Shown here: piece after piece, positions 44,477 through 53,341 of the stretch
Numbering within the stretch: the first letter of the stretch is position 1
Layout of the letters: the number at the start of each line of letters is the position of its first letter
NCBI GenBank assembly: GCA_015061295.1
Contig: SUWU01000010.1
Span: forward strand, 1-64,000
DNA: 64,000 nucleotides
Direction: 5' to 3'
DNA from: Lentimicrobiaceae bacterium
GTDB taxonomy: Bacteria > Bacteroidota > Bacteroidia > Bacteroidales > F082
Notes under the pieces: model-generated
Seen by the model: the letters and a program-made list of their open reading frames with translations, nothing else
Told to the model about the DNA's origin: nothing
The model's database searches: none
Program-made: the position numbers and the translations under genes

Positions 44477-45601
44477 TTATTCTCCTTTGTAGAATGGGAG
44501 TTTTACTATTGTTGCAGGAACAAGTTTCTCTCTAATTTTGATATAAATCTCATTGCCTAATTTGCAGTGTGATTTAGCTACATAACCCATACCGATAGCT
44601 TTCTTTACAGATGGTCCCATTGTTCCTGATGTTACTTCACCTATCTTGTTTCCTTCTGCATCGCAGATTTCATATTCATGACGAGCTATGCCTTTACCTG
44701 TGATTTCAAAGGCGCGTAATTGGCGTGTTACACCTTCTGCTTTTTGTTTCTCGTTATATTCTCTGTCGATGAAGTCGTTGCCATCAACGAATTTTGTGAT
44801 CCAGCCTAAGCCTGCTTCTATAGGTGATGTGGTGTCGCAGATGTCGTTGCCGTATAAGCAGAAACCCATTTCGAGACGTAAGGTGTCGCGTGCGCCGAGA
44901 CCTATAGGTTTGATGCCGAACTCAGCACCTGCCTCTAAAACTTTCTTGTAAATCTCTACAGCTTTGTCGTTTGGCATGTAAATCTCGCATCCGCCTGAGC
45001 CTGTGTAACCTGTTGTTGAGAAGATGATGTCTTTTACTCCAGCAAATTCTATAATCTTGAATGTGTAGTATTCCATGTCTTCAACAGTTGTTGCTGTGAG
45101 CTTTTGCATAGCTTTCAATGCTAAAGGACCTTGAACAGCTAATTGTGACCATTGGTTGCTTTCGTTGATAAACTCAACGCCAAGTTCCATACCCATTTCT
45201 TGTGCCACTGCTGCCATCCATGCCCAGTCTTTGTCGATGTTGGCTGCGTTAGGAACCATGAAATATTCGTCAGCTGCAACGCGATAGACTAACATATCGT
45301 CAACGATACCGCCTTTGCCGTTAGGAAGACATGTATATTGAACTTTACCGTCGGTCAAAGCTGCTACGTCGTTTGTTGTGCAACGTTGTACGAAAGCGAA
45401 AGCCTTAGGACCTTTAGCGCGGAACTCGCCCATGTGAGAGACGTCGAAAACACCAACGCCTTTACGTACTGTTTCATGTTCTATATTAACGCCTTCAAAT
45501 TGAACAGGCATGTCGAAACCTGCGAAAGGAACCATCTTAGCACCCATTTCACGATGTATCTCGTTGAAAACGGTCTTCTTTAAATTTTCTGTATTTTCCA
45601 T
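44477..45601 (-). CDS. gcvT: Glycine cleavage system aminomethyltransferase (T protein)
   Basis: 374 residues from ATG at 45601 (MENTENLKKTVFNEIHREMG). The longer frame from 45643 runs into the TATTTTTG box at 45641-45648 and is rejected. GAKMVPFAGFDMPVQFEG, VGVFDVSHMGEFRAKG, TGYTGSGGCEIYMPN, GLGARDTLRLEMGFCLYGND and the C-terminal GEVTSGTMGPSVKKAIGMGY are GcvT motifs. Moves the methylene group from glycine to tetrahydrofolate, in the same one-carbon pool used by ThyA and FolA. No gcvH or gcvP is adjacent. Confidence 0.95.
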   Translation of the reverse strand: MENTENLKKTVFNEIHREMGAKMVPFAGFDMPVQFEGVNIEHETVRKGVGVFDVSHMGEFRAKGPKAFAFVQRCTTNDVAALTDGKVQYTCLPNGKGGIVDDMLVYRVAADEYFMVPNAANIDKDWAWMAAVAQEMGMELGVEFINESNQWSQLAVQGPLALKAMQKLTATTVEDMEYYTFKIIEFAGVKDIIFSTTGYTGSGGCEIYMPNDKAVEIYKKVLEAGAEFGIKPIGLGARDTLRLEMGFCLYGNDICDTTSPIEAGLGWITKFVDGNDFIDREYNEKQKAEGVTRQLRAFEITGKGIARHEYEICDAEGNKIGEVTSGTMGPSVKKAIGMGYVAKSHCKLGNEIYIKIREKLVPATIVKLPFYKGE

Positions 45602-45640
45602 GATATGATTTATTATTGAATTGATTTTTTTTCTTGAACG

Positions 45641-45648
45641 CAAAAATA
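45641..45648 (-). promoter_or_regulatory. -7 promoter box for gcvT
   Basis: CAAAAATA reads TATTTTTG on the minus strand. Confidence 0.45.
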
Positions 45649-45694
45649 TAAAATTAAATTCAATGATATACCATTAATTAATATTTTATTTTTT

Positions 45695-45702
45695 TATCTT
45701 TG
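45695..45702 (+). promoter_or_regulatory. -7 promoter box for the 422-residue secreted protein
   Basis: TATCTTTG, 14 nt before the ATG at 45717. Confidence 0.55.
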
Positions 45703-45716
45703 CGATAAATCATTAT

Positions 45717-46985
45717 ATGATGAAAAAATACCTTTTAATAATATTATTGCTTTTATTATCAACTGTTAAACTGGACGCTGCCTATATCCTCATTCCGATG
45801 GACGACACTCAGACGAACCATCTGAAGGCTTACGGCGTGGCGTATTGGATTTTAGAACGCGAGGTGGAGATAAGCTGGCTCCTCAATTATAAAGGCGGCT
45901 CTTATCTCATTCCTTATCACGATATGTTTGAGCGTGAATGCAAGCTTCGTAACGTCTCTTTTCAAGTCATCGCCGATGTTCAGGCTGAAGGCATACTCGC
46001 TGAAATCGCCGATCCTAACGTCAATATGGACGAGATGAAACTTCAGAAAGTGCCGCGTCTCGCTGTCTATGCTCCAAAAACCATCCTTCCTTGGGACGAT
46101 GCTGTGACGATGGCGCTGACCTATGCTGAAATTCCTTATGACATCATCTATGACGACGAAGTGATGGAAGGTGTGCTACCGACATACGATTGGCTACACA
46201 TGCACCACGAGGATTTTACAGGACAGTTTGGAAAATTCTGGGCGCGTTATCGTAATTATCCATGGTATCAGGAAGATGTGAAGAAACAACAGGAGACGGC
46301 TGAACGTCACGGTTACAATAAGGTGTCGCAACTGAAACTCGCTGTGGTGAAAAAAATCAGAGACTTCGTTGCAGGTGGAGGTTATCTCTTTTCAATGTGT
46401 TCAGCTCCAGATAGCTTCGACATCGCTCTTGCCGCTGATGGTATCGACATCTGCGATGTGATGTTCGACGGCGACGGCATGACTCCCAACGCTTCTGAAA
46501 AATTGAATTACGATAACTGCTTCGCCTTTACTGATTTTACCATCTCGACAAATCCGCAGGAGTATGAAGTCTCAAATATTGACGTGACTCAAAATCGTTC
46601 TAAATCAGTGAAAGAAGGTAACGATTATTTCCTCTTGTTCGACTTCTCTGCGAAATGGGATCCTGTGCCGACAATGCTAACTCAGTCGCATGAGAGATTG
46701 ATAAAAGGTTTTATGGGACAGACTACGGCTTTTGATAAACGCTACGTGAAACCGAGTATCGTGGTTCTCGGCGACAATGCGGCTCTTAACGAAGACAGAT
46801 ATATTCATGGTAACTTCGGAAATGGTTTCTTTACTTTTTATGGAGGCCACGACCCAGAAGACTATCAGCATCTTGTAGGCGACCCGCCAACAGAATTGGA
46901 TATGTATCCTAACTCGCCAGGCTATCGACTTATATTAAATAATGTGTTGTTTCCTGCAGCAAAGAAAAAGAAACAGAAAACCTGA
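45717..46985 (+). CDS. Conserved secreted Bacteroidota protein, unknown function
   Basis: 422 residues with a signal peptide (about 1-21, ending KLDAA). The mature part starts YILIPMDDTQTNHLKAYGVA and contains PWDDAVTMALTYAEIPYDII, YDWLHMHHEDFTGQFGKFW, FVAGGGYLFSMCSAPDSFDIALAADGIDIC and FTFYGGHDPEDYQHLVGDPP. Homologues are, from memory, widely auto-labelled asparagine synthetase B, but no glutaminase or synthetase motif is present and export argues against it. The layout recalls a glutamine-amidotransferase-like or Rossmann-type fold in which GGGYLFSMCSA could be a nucleophile elbow; this is inference. Stands as a single gene with its own promoter and terminator. Confidence 0.7.
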   Translation: MMKKYLLIILLLLLSTVKLDAAYILIPMDDTQTNHLKAYGVAYWILEREVEISWLLNYKGGSYLIPYHDMFERECKLRNVSFQVIADVQAEGILAEIADPNVNMDEMKLQKVPRLAVYAPKTILPWDDAVTMALTYAEIPYDIIYDDEVMEGVLPTYDWLHMHHEDFTGQFGKFWARYRNYPWYQEDVKKQQETAERHGYNKVSQLKLAVVKKIRDFVAGGGYLFSMCSAPDSFDIALAADGIDICDVMFDGDGMTPNASEKLNYDNCFAFTDFTISTNPQEYEVSNIDVTQNRSKSVKEGNDYFLLFDFSAKWDPVPTMLTQSHERLIKGFMGQTTAFDKRYVKPSIVVLGDNAALNEDRYIHGNFGNGFFTFYGGHDPEDYQHLVGDPPTELDMYPNSPGYRLILNNVLFPAAKKKKQKT

Positions 46986-47011
46986 TAATAAAGTGTTAAT
47001 TGTTCGTTAAC

Positions 47012-47039
47012 AAAAAAAAGCGTCCTCGACGCCTTTTTT
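47012..47039 (+). terminator. Terminator of the secreted-protein gene
   Basis: AAAAAAAAGCGTC, loop CTC, then GACGCCTTTTTT. The 5-bp core pairs exactly and is followed by T. Confidence 0.75.
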
Positions 47040-47052
47040 ACTTAATATCAGA

Positions 47053-47553
47053 TTATTTCTTTCTTTCCCAAGTCTCAAATCTATATGAATAATCTACTTG
47101 AGGATCATCATCGATGACTTCTAAATCGGTGAGTTCCCATTCCTCGAAGTTGACGATAGGGAAGTAGGTGTCAGCTTCAAACTCTTTCTCTACGCGTGTG
47201 AGGTAAAGACTATCAGCTTTGTTTAAAAACTGTTCGTAAATCATGCCGCCTCCCATGATAAATATCTCTGCTTCGTTAGCGACGAGTTCCATGGCTTTAG
47301 GGATTGAAGTAGCTAACTCAAAACCTTCTGGAGCTGCGTCGAGACGATCGGATATTATGATGTTACGTCTGTTAGGTAGCGCCTTCTGATTTGGTAATGA
47401 GACGTATGTGTTATGTCCCATGACGACACATTTACCTGATGTTACACTCTTAAAATGTTTGAGGTCGTTGGATATATGCCATAACAACTGACCATTTCTG
47501 CCGATGGCTCTATTCTTTGCCATAGCTACTACGATAGAAATCTTTGGCTTCAT
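47053..47553 (-). CDS. folA: Dihydrofolate reductase
   Basis: 166 residues. ISIVVAMAKNRAIGRNGQLLWHISNDLKHF gives the adenine and substrate sites (Asp about 29). VVMGHNTYVSLPNQKALPNR and IFIMGGGMIYEQFL bind NADPH. Reduces dihydrofolate, the product of ThyA, back to tetrahydrofolate. It lies 61 nt after thyA; the gap holds TTAACTATTAACT-type repeats. Confidence 0.95.
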   Translation of the reverse strand: MKPKISIVVAMAKNRAIGRNGQLLWHISNDLKHFKSVTSGKCVVMGHNTYVSLPNQKALPNRRNIIISDRLDAAPEGFELATSIPKAMELVANEAEIFIMGGGMIYEQFLNKADSLYLTRVEKEFEADTYFPIVNFEEWELTDLEVIDDDPQVDYSYRFETWERKK

Positions 47554-47614
47554 ATTCTTATATTTTTTCTTAATTATTAACTCTTAACTATTAATTCTCT
47601 TAACTATTAACTTC

Positions 47615-48442
47615 TCAAATCGACACCTCAGCTTTGATAGCATCGTAAGGATTATAATTTTCTAATTTAAAGTCTTCATATTTGAAGTCGAAAATACTTT
47701 TTACGTCAGGGTTGATACGCATTGTTGGTAACTGACGTGGTTCTCTGCTAAGCTGCAGTCTTACCTGTTCTATGTGATTGTTATAGATATGAACATCGCC
47801 GAAGGTATGTATAAATTCGCCGAGACCTAAGTTGCACACCTGAGCAAGCATCATTGTTAGCAAAGAATAAGATGCTATGTTGAAAGGCACCCCGAGGAAT
47901 ACATCGGCGCTTCTTTGATAAAGCTGACACGACAGTTTGTTGTCGGCTACATAGAATTGGAAGAAAGCGTGACATGGAGGGAGGGCTGCTTTACCTTGGG
48001 CTACGTTGCCAGCGAAGTCTCTTGACTTCTCATCGGGAAGCACGCTGGGGTTCCATGCTGTTACTATATGACGTCGGCTGTTAGGATTTTCCTTTAAGGC
48101 TTTGACAACATCAGCTATCTGGTCGATGCCTTCGTTGTTCCAGTTGCGCCATTGAGCGCCATATATAGGACCGAGGTCTCCATTCTCATCAGCCCATTCG
48201 TCCCATATAGTGACTCTGTTGTCGTGAAGATATTTGATATTGGTGTCTCCATTGAGTAGCCATAACAATTCATGTATTATAGAACGAAGGTGAACCTTCT
48301 TAGTGGTGAGGAGAGGGAAACCTTCTTCTAAATTAAATCGCATCTGATAACCGAAAGTGCTGATGGTGCCGGTTCCTGTACGATCGCCTTTCTGATAACC
48401 GTTGTCGAGTATGTGTTGTAATAAATCCAAATACTGTCTCAT
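47615..48442 (-). CDS. thyA: Thymidylate synthase
   Basis: 275 residues, slightly longer than the 264 of E. coli. [21 protein letters not shown] binds phosphate, [12 protein letters not shown] carries the catalytic Cys, and [23 protein letters not shown] binds dUMP. Makes dTMP from dUMP with methylene-tetrahydrofolate. The start overlaps the stop of the upstream bifunctional nuclease by 4 nt, so bfn-thyA-folA is probably one unit. Confidence 0.96.
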   Translation of the reverse strand: MRQYLDLLQHILDNGYQKGDRTGTGTISTFGYQMRFNLEEGFPLLTTKKVHLRSIIHELLWLLNGDTNIKYLHDNRVTIWDEWADENGDLGPIYGAQWRNWNNEGIDQIADVVKALKENPNSRRHIVTAWNPSVLPDEKSRDFAGNVAQGKAALPPCHAFFQFYVADNKLSCQLYQRSADVFLGVPFNIASYSLLTMMLAQVCNLGLGEFIHTFGDVHIYNNHIEQVRLQLSREPRQLPTMRINPDVKSIFDFKYEDFKLENYNPYDAIKAEVSI

Positions 48443-49020
48443 ATCTGATTTGTTTTTTTTCTTTCTTTGATAATATCTCTTAATTCAGCGGCTGTACTAT
48501 AATCTTCATTATCTATCGCATCTCTAAGCATTAACTCTAACTCCTCGATGCTTACAGATGAACGTTCTTCATCGTGATTGTCGTTGTCACAGTCGCTCTC
48601 GAAGTGAATGTCGTTAGCGTTGATGCCAGCCTCGTCAATGACATTAGAATAGGTGTATATCGGGCATTTGTGATGTAAAGCCAATGCTATAGCATCGGAA
48701 GGACGTGCATCGAATATCGTCACTTTGCCATCATGTTCACAATGAAGTTCAGAATAAAATAAACCGTTCTTGAATTTGCTGATGACAACCTCTTTTACTT
48801 TAATGGAGTAATGTTCAGTGATGTCTCTCATCAAATCGTAAGTCATTGGTCTTGGATGATCTATGTTCTCCAAAATTATAACGATAGACTGAGCCTCAGC
48901 CTCACCTATGACGATAGGAAGAAACTTTTTTGCTCCGTGTTCTCCGACTAACAAGGTGTAAGCTCCGTTCTGTGAATTGCTATAAGATATGCCGATGACC
49001 TCTAATAAAATCCTATTCAT
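48439..49020 (-). CDS. Bifunctional nuclease family protein (DUF151) with UvrB/C motif
   Basis: 193 residues from ATG at 49020 ([17 protein letters not shown]); five residues upstream belong to the promoter region. The DUF151 domain spans about 1-135: [28 protein letters not shown] and [24 protein letters not shown]-like motif closes the protein (about 160-190: [26 protein letters not shown]). Plant homologues cut both RNA and DNA; the bacterial role is uncertain. A TATTTTTG box (49025-49032) ends only 4 nt before the ATG. Confidence 0.88.
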   Translation of the reverse strand: MNRILLEVIGISYSNSQNGAYTLLVGEHGAKKFLPIVIGEAEAQSIVIILENIDHPRPMTYDLMRDITEHYSIKVKEVVISKFKNGLFYSELHCEHDGKVTIFDARPSDAIALALHHKCPIYTYSNVIDEAGINANDIHFESDCDNDNHDEERSSVSIEELELMLRDAIDNEDYSTAAELRDIIKERKKTNQI

Positions 49021-49024
49021 TTTA

Positions 49025-49032
49025 CAAAAATA
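49025..49032 (-). promoter_or_regulatory. -7 promoter box, near-leaderless, for the bfn-thyA-folA unit
   Basis: CAAAAATA reads TATTTTTG on the minus strand, 4 nt from the ATG. Confidence 0.45.
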
Positions 49033-49182
49033 CAAACATTATTTCAATTAAAAAAAACAAAATTTTATTTTTTGAGAATTTTTATTTTTTTCTCTATGAT
49101 ATTAAAAAAATATTTCTCAACTTTGCATCAAACTTAATGAAAAAACATATAAAATTCTATTATTAACTAACTTCTTTGTGTT

Positions 49183-51399
49183 ATGGATTACATTATTTAT
49201 TTAGTCTTGGCAGCCTCTGTTGTAGCACTTGGTTTTGCCTATTATTTTTATAAGAGTATGCTTGGTGAAGATGAAGGCACTGATCTTATGAAGAAGATCG
49301 CTCTTCATGTAAGAAAAGGAGCTATGGCATATTTGAAACAACAGTATAAAGTTGTTATTATTGTATTTATAATTTTGGCAGTCATCTTTGCTGTGATGGC
49401 GTATTTCAATTTACAAAACGAATGGGTCTGGTTTGCCTTTCTTACTGGTGGTTTCTTCTCTGGCTTGGCAGGTTTCTTTGGGATGAAGACTGCCACTTAT
49501 GCCTCGGCTCGTACCGCTAATGCAGCGAGAAAATCGCTCAATGACGGTCTTAAGGTAGCCTTCCGTTCGGGTGCTGTTATGGGACTCACCGTAGTAGGTC
49601 TCGCTCTCCTCGACATCAGTTTGTGGTTTATTATCTTGACGAGTTTCACCGACTACGACATGATAGCCATCACTACTACTATGTTGACTTTCGGTATGGG
49701 CGCTTCTACTCAGGCGTTGTTTGCTCGTGTTGGTGGTGGTATCTATACCAAAGCTGCCGATGTTGGCGCCGACCTTGTGGGTAAGACAGAGTATAACATA
49801 CCAGAAGATGACCCTCGTAATCCTGCCACTATAGCAGATAATGTAGGTGACAATGTAGGCGATGTCGCAGGTATGGGCGCCGACCTCTATGAGTCATATG
49901 CAGGTTCTATACTAGCTACGGCGGCTCTTGGCGCAGCGGCCTTCGCTAGATCGGCAGCCGACGGGATGCAGCTTAAAGCCATATTTGCTCCAATGCTCAT
50001 AGCAGCGGTAGGAGTGCTGTTGTCGGTGATAGGTATCTTCCTTGTCAGAACGAAAGAAGATACTAATATGAAGCAGCTGCTCGGTGCTTTAAGCAGAGGT
50101 ACTAACACAAGCTCGATACTCATCGCGATAGCTACATTCTTTATATTGTGGGGTCTCGGCATAGAGAATTGGCTTGGCATCTCTTTCTCTGTGGTGGTAG
50201 GTCTCTTAGCAGGTGTTATTATAGGTAAATTCACAGAGTATTACACCTCACAGTCATATCGTCCGACAAAGAAAGTGGCAGAGAGTGCTAACACAGGACC
50301 TGCTACGGTGATAATATCGGGTCTCGGTCTCGGAATGATCTCCACGGCAGTGCCTGTCATCACCATAGGAGTCGCTATCATATTAGCTTATCTGTGCGCG
50401 ATAGGATTTGATGTGAATAATTTCTTATCTGCTGAGAATCTCTCCTTAGGATTATATGGCATCGGTATAGCAGCTGTAGGAATGCTTTCTACCTTGGGTA
50501 TCACCCTCGCTACCGACGCTTATGGTCCTATCGCTGATAATGCTGGAGGTAACGCTGAGATGAGTGGACTCGGTGCAGAGGTGCGTAAACGTACCGATGC
50601 CTTAGACGCTCTCGGTAACACTACTGCCGCTACTGGTAAAGGCTTTGCCATCGGTTCGGCGGCACTCACGGCTCTTGCCCTCCTCGCATCTTATGTGGAA
50701 GAGATTAAGATTGCTCTTGTACGTCTCGCTGAAAATGCTAGTAACGGACTCGCTCAAGTGACTGATACCATAGCTCTTAGCGTGGAGCAGATAGAAGCGT
50801 CATCGTTGATTGACTTTATGGAATATTATCAAGTCAACCTTATGAACCCTAAAGTGTTGGTAGGAGTCTTTATAGGTGCTATGATGTCGTTCTTGTTCTG
50901 CGGTCTTACCATGAATGCCGTAGGTCGTGCTGCACAGAAGATGGTGGAGGAGGTGAGACGTCAGTTTCGTGAGATAAAAGGCATACTCGAAGGTAAGGCA
51001 GAGCCTGACTATGCACGCTGTGTCGGTATCTCTACAAAAGGTGCGCAACAAGAGATGCTGTTCCCATCGTTACTCGCTATCGTAACGCCAATAGTAGTAG
51101 GTGTCGTCTTTGGAGTAGCAGGAGTGTTGGGACTCTTGATAGGAGGACTTTCTACAGGATTTGTGCTTGCTGTCTTCATGGCTAATGCAGGAGGTGCTTG
51201 GGATAACGCCAAGAAATATATAGAAGAAGGTAATCATGGTGGCAAAGGCTCAGAACAACATAAGGCAACAGTGGTAGGAGATACCGTAGGAGATCCTTTC
51301 AAAGATACAGCAGGCCCATCGCTTAATATATTGATTAAGTTGATGAGTATGGTGTCTATTGTCATGGCTGGACTCACTGTCAGCTTTACTCTGATATAA
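49183..51399 (+). CDS. hppA: Ion-translocating membrane pyrophosphatase (K+-dependent type)
   Basis: 738 residues with about 16 membrane helices. Pyrophosphate-binding loops: [58 protein letters not shown] and [37 protein letters not shown] carries the Ala/Gly pair of K+-dependent enzymes (K+-independent ones have Lys). It pumps Na+ and/or H+ using PPi; Bacteroidota members are often Na+ pumps, but the ion is not fixed by what I can see. A CAACTTTG box lies at 49118-49125. A 10-bp hairpin follows the stop. Confidence 0.95.
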   Translation: MDYIIYLVLAASVVALGFAYYFYKSMLGEDEGTDLMKKIALHVRKGAMAYLKQQYKVVIIVFIILAVIFAVMAYFNLQNEWVWFAFLTGGFFSGLAGFFGMKTATYASARTANAARKSLNDGLKVAFRSGAVMGLTVVGLALLDISLWFIILTSFTDYDMIAITTTMLTFGMGASTQALFARVGGGIYTKAADVGADLVGKTEYNIPEDDPRNPATIADNVGDNVGDVAGMGADLYESYAGSILATAALGAAAFARSAADGMQLKAIFAPMLIAAVGVLLSVIGIFLVRTKEDTNMKQLLGALSRGTNTSSILIAIATFFILWGLGIENWLGISFSVVVGLLAGVIIGKFTEYYTSQSYRPTKKVAESANTGPATVIISGLGLGMISTAVPVITIGVAIILAYLCAIGFDVNNFLSAENLSLGLYGIGIAAVGMLSTLGITLATDAYGPIADNAGGNAEMSGLGAEVRKRTDALDALGNTTAATGKGFAIGSAALTALALLASYVEEIKIALVRLAENASNGLAQVTDTIALSVEQIEASSLIDFMEYYQVNLMNPKVLVGVFIGAMMSFLFCGLTMNAVGRAAQKMVEEVRRQFREIKGILEGKAEPDYARCVGISTKGAQQEMLFPSLLAIVTPIVVGVVFGVAGVLGLLIGGLSTGFVLAVFMANAGGAWDNAKKYIEEGNHGGKGSEQHKATVVGDTVGDPFKDTAGPSLNILIKLMSMVSIVMAGLTVSFTLI

Positions 51400-51407
51400 G
51401 GAGATTA

Positions 51408-51437
51408 GCTAATGGCTTTTGGCTTTTAGCCATTAGC
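51408..51437. terminator. Hairpin after hppA
   Basis: GCTAATGGCT pairs exactly with AGCCATTAGC around a 10-nt loop. No long T run follows. The TTTTAGCC units also occur in the repeats near 52450 and 53325. Confidence 0.45.
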
Positions 51438-51444
51438 CTTTAGC

Positions 51445-51657
51445 TTATAATAGTTGTAGTTCTTTCAAAAGATTTAGATAATTGTAATCGGCACTTTGAT
51501 AGTATAAGCCTGTTTTTAAATCTAATATCAACTCATACTGATTAGAGTTATATATTATGTTTAAGGCTTCGATAATCGAGATGCCTTTGTCTGACGATAA
51601 TTTTAGAGACATTTTCTCAACTAAACAATCAATAAGAAATGTTTGTTCTTTGGTCAT
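51445..51657 (-). CDS. 70-residue protein, third gene of the DUF3990 cassette
   Basis: Small, mostly helical, acidic-to-neutral, cytoplasmic. It reads TKEQTFLIDCLVEKMS at the start and ALNIIYNSNQYELILDLKTGLYYQSADYNYL in the second half; the TGLYYQS stretch seems familiar from small proteins near DUF3791/DUF3990 genes. Its start overlaps the stop of the ART-like gene by 4 nt, so the two are translated together. A role as partner or antitoxin of the ART-like protein is inferred from the operon alone. Confidence 0.65.
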   Translation of the reverse strand: MTKEQTFLIDCLVEKMSLKLSSDKGISIIEALNIIYNSNQYELILDLKTGLYYQSADYNYLNLLKELQLL

Positions 51658-52130
51658 AATCTGATTAATTTTGAAATAGCCTTCTCTGTTCCGAAGAAAT
51701 ATTGTTTGTTTAATTTCTGGTATGATAATTCTTCAACTAAAATGTCTAAGGTTATCATATTATTTTCATATCTATCTAATTGAAAGACCACTCCGTCATT
51801 TGCAACAGGTCCAATAACAATGTCATAATCATGTTGGTATTTTAATGTGGAGTTTCGCCTGTTGTTTAATATAAATAAAGCCCACTCTTTAGATGGTTTA
51901 TCGAATATTTTTACTTTTAATGATCCATTGCTTAGATGCTCTTCGTTAAAATTATATTCGATGATGACAACTTCTCCAGATTTGTCAATTCTTACTCTCC
52001 TTTTTGCCATAGAAATAGCCTGCTCTTTTATGTCGGTAAGATAAAAGCCTTGACCAAAATCTTTGTTGGGATTACATTTGTTGATGTCGATTTCATAAAT
52101 GTCAACATTGGTTCCATGATATAGTCTCAT
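51654..52130 (-). CDS. DUF3990 protein, ADP-ribosyltransferase-like
   Basis: 158 residues. It starts MRLYHGTNVDI, then DFGQGFYLTDIKEQAISMAKRR (His5-Gly6-Thr7, Asp24-Phe25-Gly26, Tyr30), later EWALFILNNRR, HDYDIVIGPVANDGVVFQL and FFGTEKAISKL. This is the complete DUF3990 pattern. The HGT...GFY(L)T arrangement resembles the NAD-binding motifs of ADP-ribosyltransferases (H..., GLYF...). Such small enzymes are often toxins that modify host targets. It overlaps both neighbours by 4 nt. The target and any activity are unknown. Confidence 0.8.
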   Translation of the reverse strand: MRLYHGTNVDIYEIDINKCNPNKDFGQGFYLTDIKEQAISMAKRRVRIDKSGEVVIIEYNFNEEHLSNGSLKVKIFDKPSKEWALFILNNRRNSTLKYQHDYDIVIGPVANDGVVFQLDRYENNMITLDILVEELSYQKLNKQYFFGTEKAISKLIRL

Positions 52131-52351
52131 TGCAAATATCCTCCTCTGTTTTTACAAACTGCAACCAGATCTTCCACTGTATCATTTAAAGACAGTAAAT
52201 GTTCTACATCGTAAAAGTCTTCCAAAAAGAGCATGCCTCCATACTGAAACAGATAATTAAATGAATCTTTAGGAGATAATTTAAATCTTTCTGCAAAATG
52301 ATTGATGCAATAAATGTAATAAGTAACTTTGTTTTCGGTTTTTGTTCTCAT
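52127..52351 (-). CDS. DUF3791 protein, first gene of the DUF3990 cassette
   Basis: 74 residues. KVTYYIYCINHFAERFKLSPKDSFNYLFQYGGMLFLEDFYDVEHLLSLNDTVEDL fits DUF3791, small helical proteins found upstream of DUF3990 genes. Probably the antitoxin or specificity partner, by position. Promoter and possible operator lie in the 79-bp segment upstream (52382-52460). Confidence 0.75.
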   Translation of the reverse strand: MRTKTENKVTYYIYCINHFAERFKLSPKDSFNYLFQYGGMLFLEDFYDVEHLLSLNDTVEDLVAVCKNRGGYLQ

Positions 52352-52381
52352 GATACTAAATTTTAAATGATTAATAATATT

Positions 52382-52460
52382 CTTCGCAAAGATACAACCT
52401 TTTTACCCCTCTTGTCAAGAGAAAAAAAGTTAAAAGTTTTTAACATTAGCTTTTAGCCAA
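52382..52460 (-). promoter_or_regulatory. Duplicated promoter/operator segment, copy 1
   Basis: Holds a -7 box TATCTTTG (52387-52394, minus strand), TTGAC near -33, and the near-palindrome GTTAAAAGTTTTTAAC (52429-52444). It matches 53254-53332 at 76 of 79 bases. A TATCCCA heptamer array follows to 52500. Confidence 0.8.
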
Positions 52461-52501
52461 CAGCCAATAGCCCTTATCCCATATCCCATATCCCTTATCC
52501 A

Positions 52502-53053
52502 TTAGCTTATTATGTCATTAAGGTCGTAATACAGTAGTTTTGTTTTCTTTTCTTCTTGTTGAAGTTGATGAAAACTGTTTCTTTCATAGAACGTCACAGC
52601 GTTATGATAAGCGTCAACGGTTAGGAAGCGGCATCCAGCGTTATTACCTTTTTTATAATATGACTTTATGAAATTGAGTAGTTTTGTACCAACGCCGTAT
52701 CCATGGAAGTCGTTGTCTATTCCTAAGCGGCATATTTTCACAGCAGGATAACTCTTGATGCGCTTCTCGTTCGCGAAACGATGTCTTCTGAAACGGTTAA
52801 ACTCTGTGTTGTTGCTGAAGTCGTCGATGGAGATTTTGTCGTTGGCGAGACTGAAATATCCTATCACTTTACCAGATGCCTTGTGCTCAAAGACGTAAGT
52901 CACTGATAACAAGGCTTTGTTATAGCTCTCTGCACGATTCCAGATAAAGTCGTTCAGGTCGGCGTCGCCGCAGTCGAACGACTTTATCGTTTCATCTTTT
53001 CGCAATCTTCTTACATAATAGTTGTCAAAATTGCATTCATTAGATTTCATCAT
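52502..53053 (-). CDS. GNAT-family N-acetyltransferase, possible toxin
   Basis: 183 residues. A GNAT fold: VTYVFEHKASGKVIGYFSLAND (beta strands), then VKICRLGIDNDFHGYGVGTKLLNFI, with the acetyl-CoA loop Q/RxxGxG/A as DFHGYGVG, and ADAYHNAVTFYERNSF-like (VDAYHNAVTFYERNSFH). The N-terminal SFDCGDADLNDFIWNRAESYN is the pattern of TacT/AtaT-like GNATs that acetylate aminoacyl-tRNA. The start overlaps a 59-residue gene by 4 nt, the usual toxin-antitoxin layout. Enzymes of this group that act on proteins or small molecules cannot be excluded. Confidence 0.82.
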   Translation of the reverse strand: MMKSNECNFDNYYVRRLRKDETIKSFDCGDADLNDFIWNRAESYNKALLSVTYVFEHKASGKVIGYFSLANDKISIDDFSNNTEFNRFRRHRFANEKRIKSYPAVKICRLGIDNDFHGYGVGTKLLNFIKSYYKKGNNAGCRFLTVDAYHNAVTFYERNSFHQLQQEEKKTKLLYYDLNDIIS

Positions 53054-53229
53054 AGGTATCCTTCGGAATTTTTCATTATCATCTCATAATCAGCCTCACG
53101 TCTGTCTCTCTCTTCGGGAGTTTCCTTATGATTTTCCATCATTCTTTGTAGGAACCGTTTTGCATCCTCGCCTCTGATAATAGGCGTGTCCTGGATGTAA
53201 GGACTTTCGATAAATACTTCATCTTTCAT
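53050..53229 (-). CDS. 59-residue partner of the GNAT protein, possible antitoxin
   Basis: Too short for a 60-residue cut-off. It reads MKDEVFIESPYIQDTPIIRG, then EDAKRFLQRMMENHKETPEE and RDRREADYEMIMKNSEGYL. Charged and helical in the second half, without the ribbon-helix-helix domain of TacA-type antitoxins. It overlaps the GNAT start by 4 nt, and its promoter is copy 2 of the duplicated segment. RGEDAKRFL fits small partners I recall upstream of GNAT genes in this phylum. Confidence 0.75.
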   Translation of the reverse strand: MKDEVFIESPYIQDTPIIRGEDAKRFLQRMMENHKETPEERDRREADYEMIMKNSEGYL

Positions 53230-53253
53230 AAAAATTGAATTTAATTGGTTTAA

Positions 53254-53332
53254 CTTCGCAAAGATACAATATTTTTACCCCTTTTGTCAAGAGAAAAAAA
53301 GTTAAAAGTTTTTAACATTAGCTTTTAGCCAA
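53254..53332 (-). promoter_or_regulatory. Duplicated promoter/operator segment, copy 2
   Basis: The -7 box TATCTTTG lies at 53259-53266 (minus strand) and GTTAAAAGTTTTTAAC at 53301-53316. Three differences in 79 bases from copy 1, all between the two boxes. Confidence 0.8.
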
Positions 53333-53341
53333 TAGCCTTTA

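Noticed and set aside
45717-46985. Asparagine synthetase B
   Set aside because: No glutaminase or synthetase motif is present and the protein has a signal peptide.
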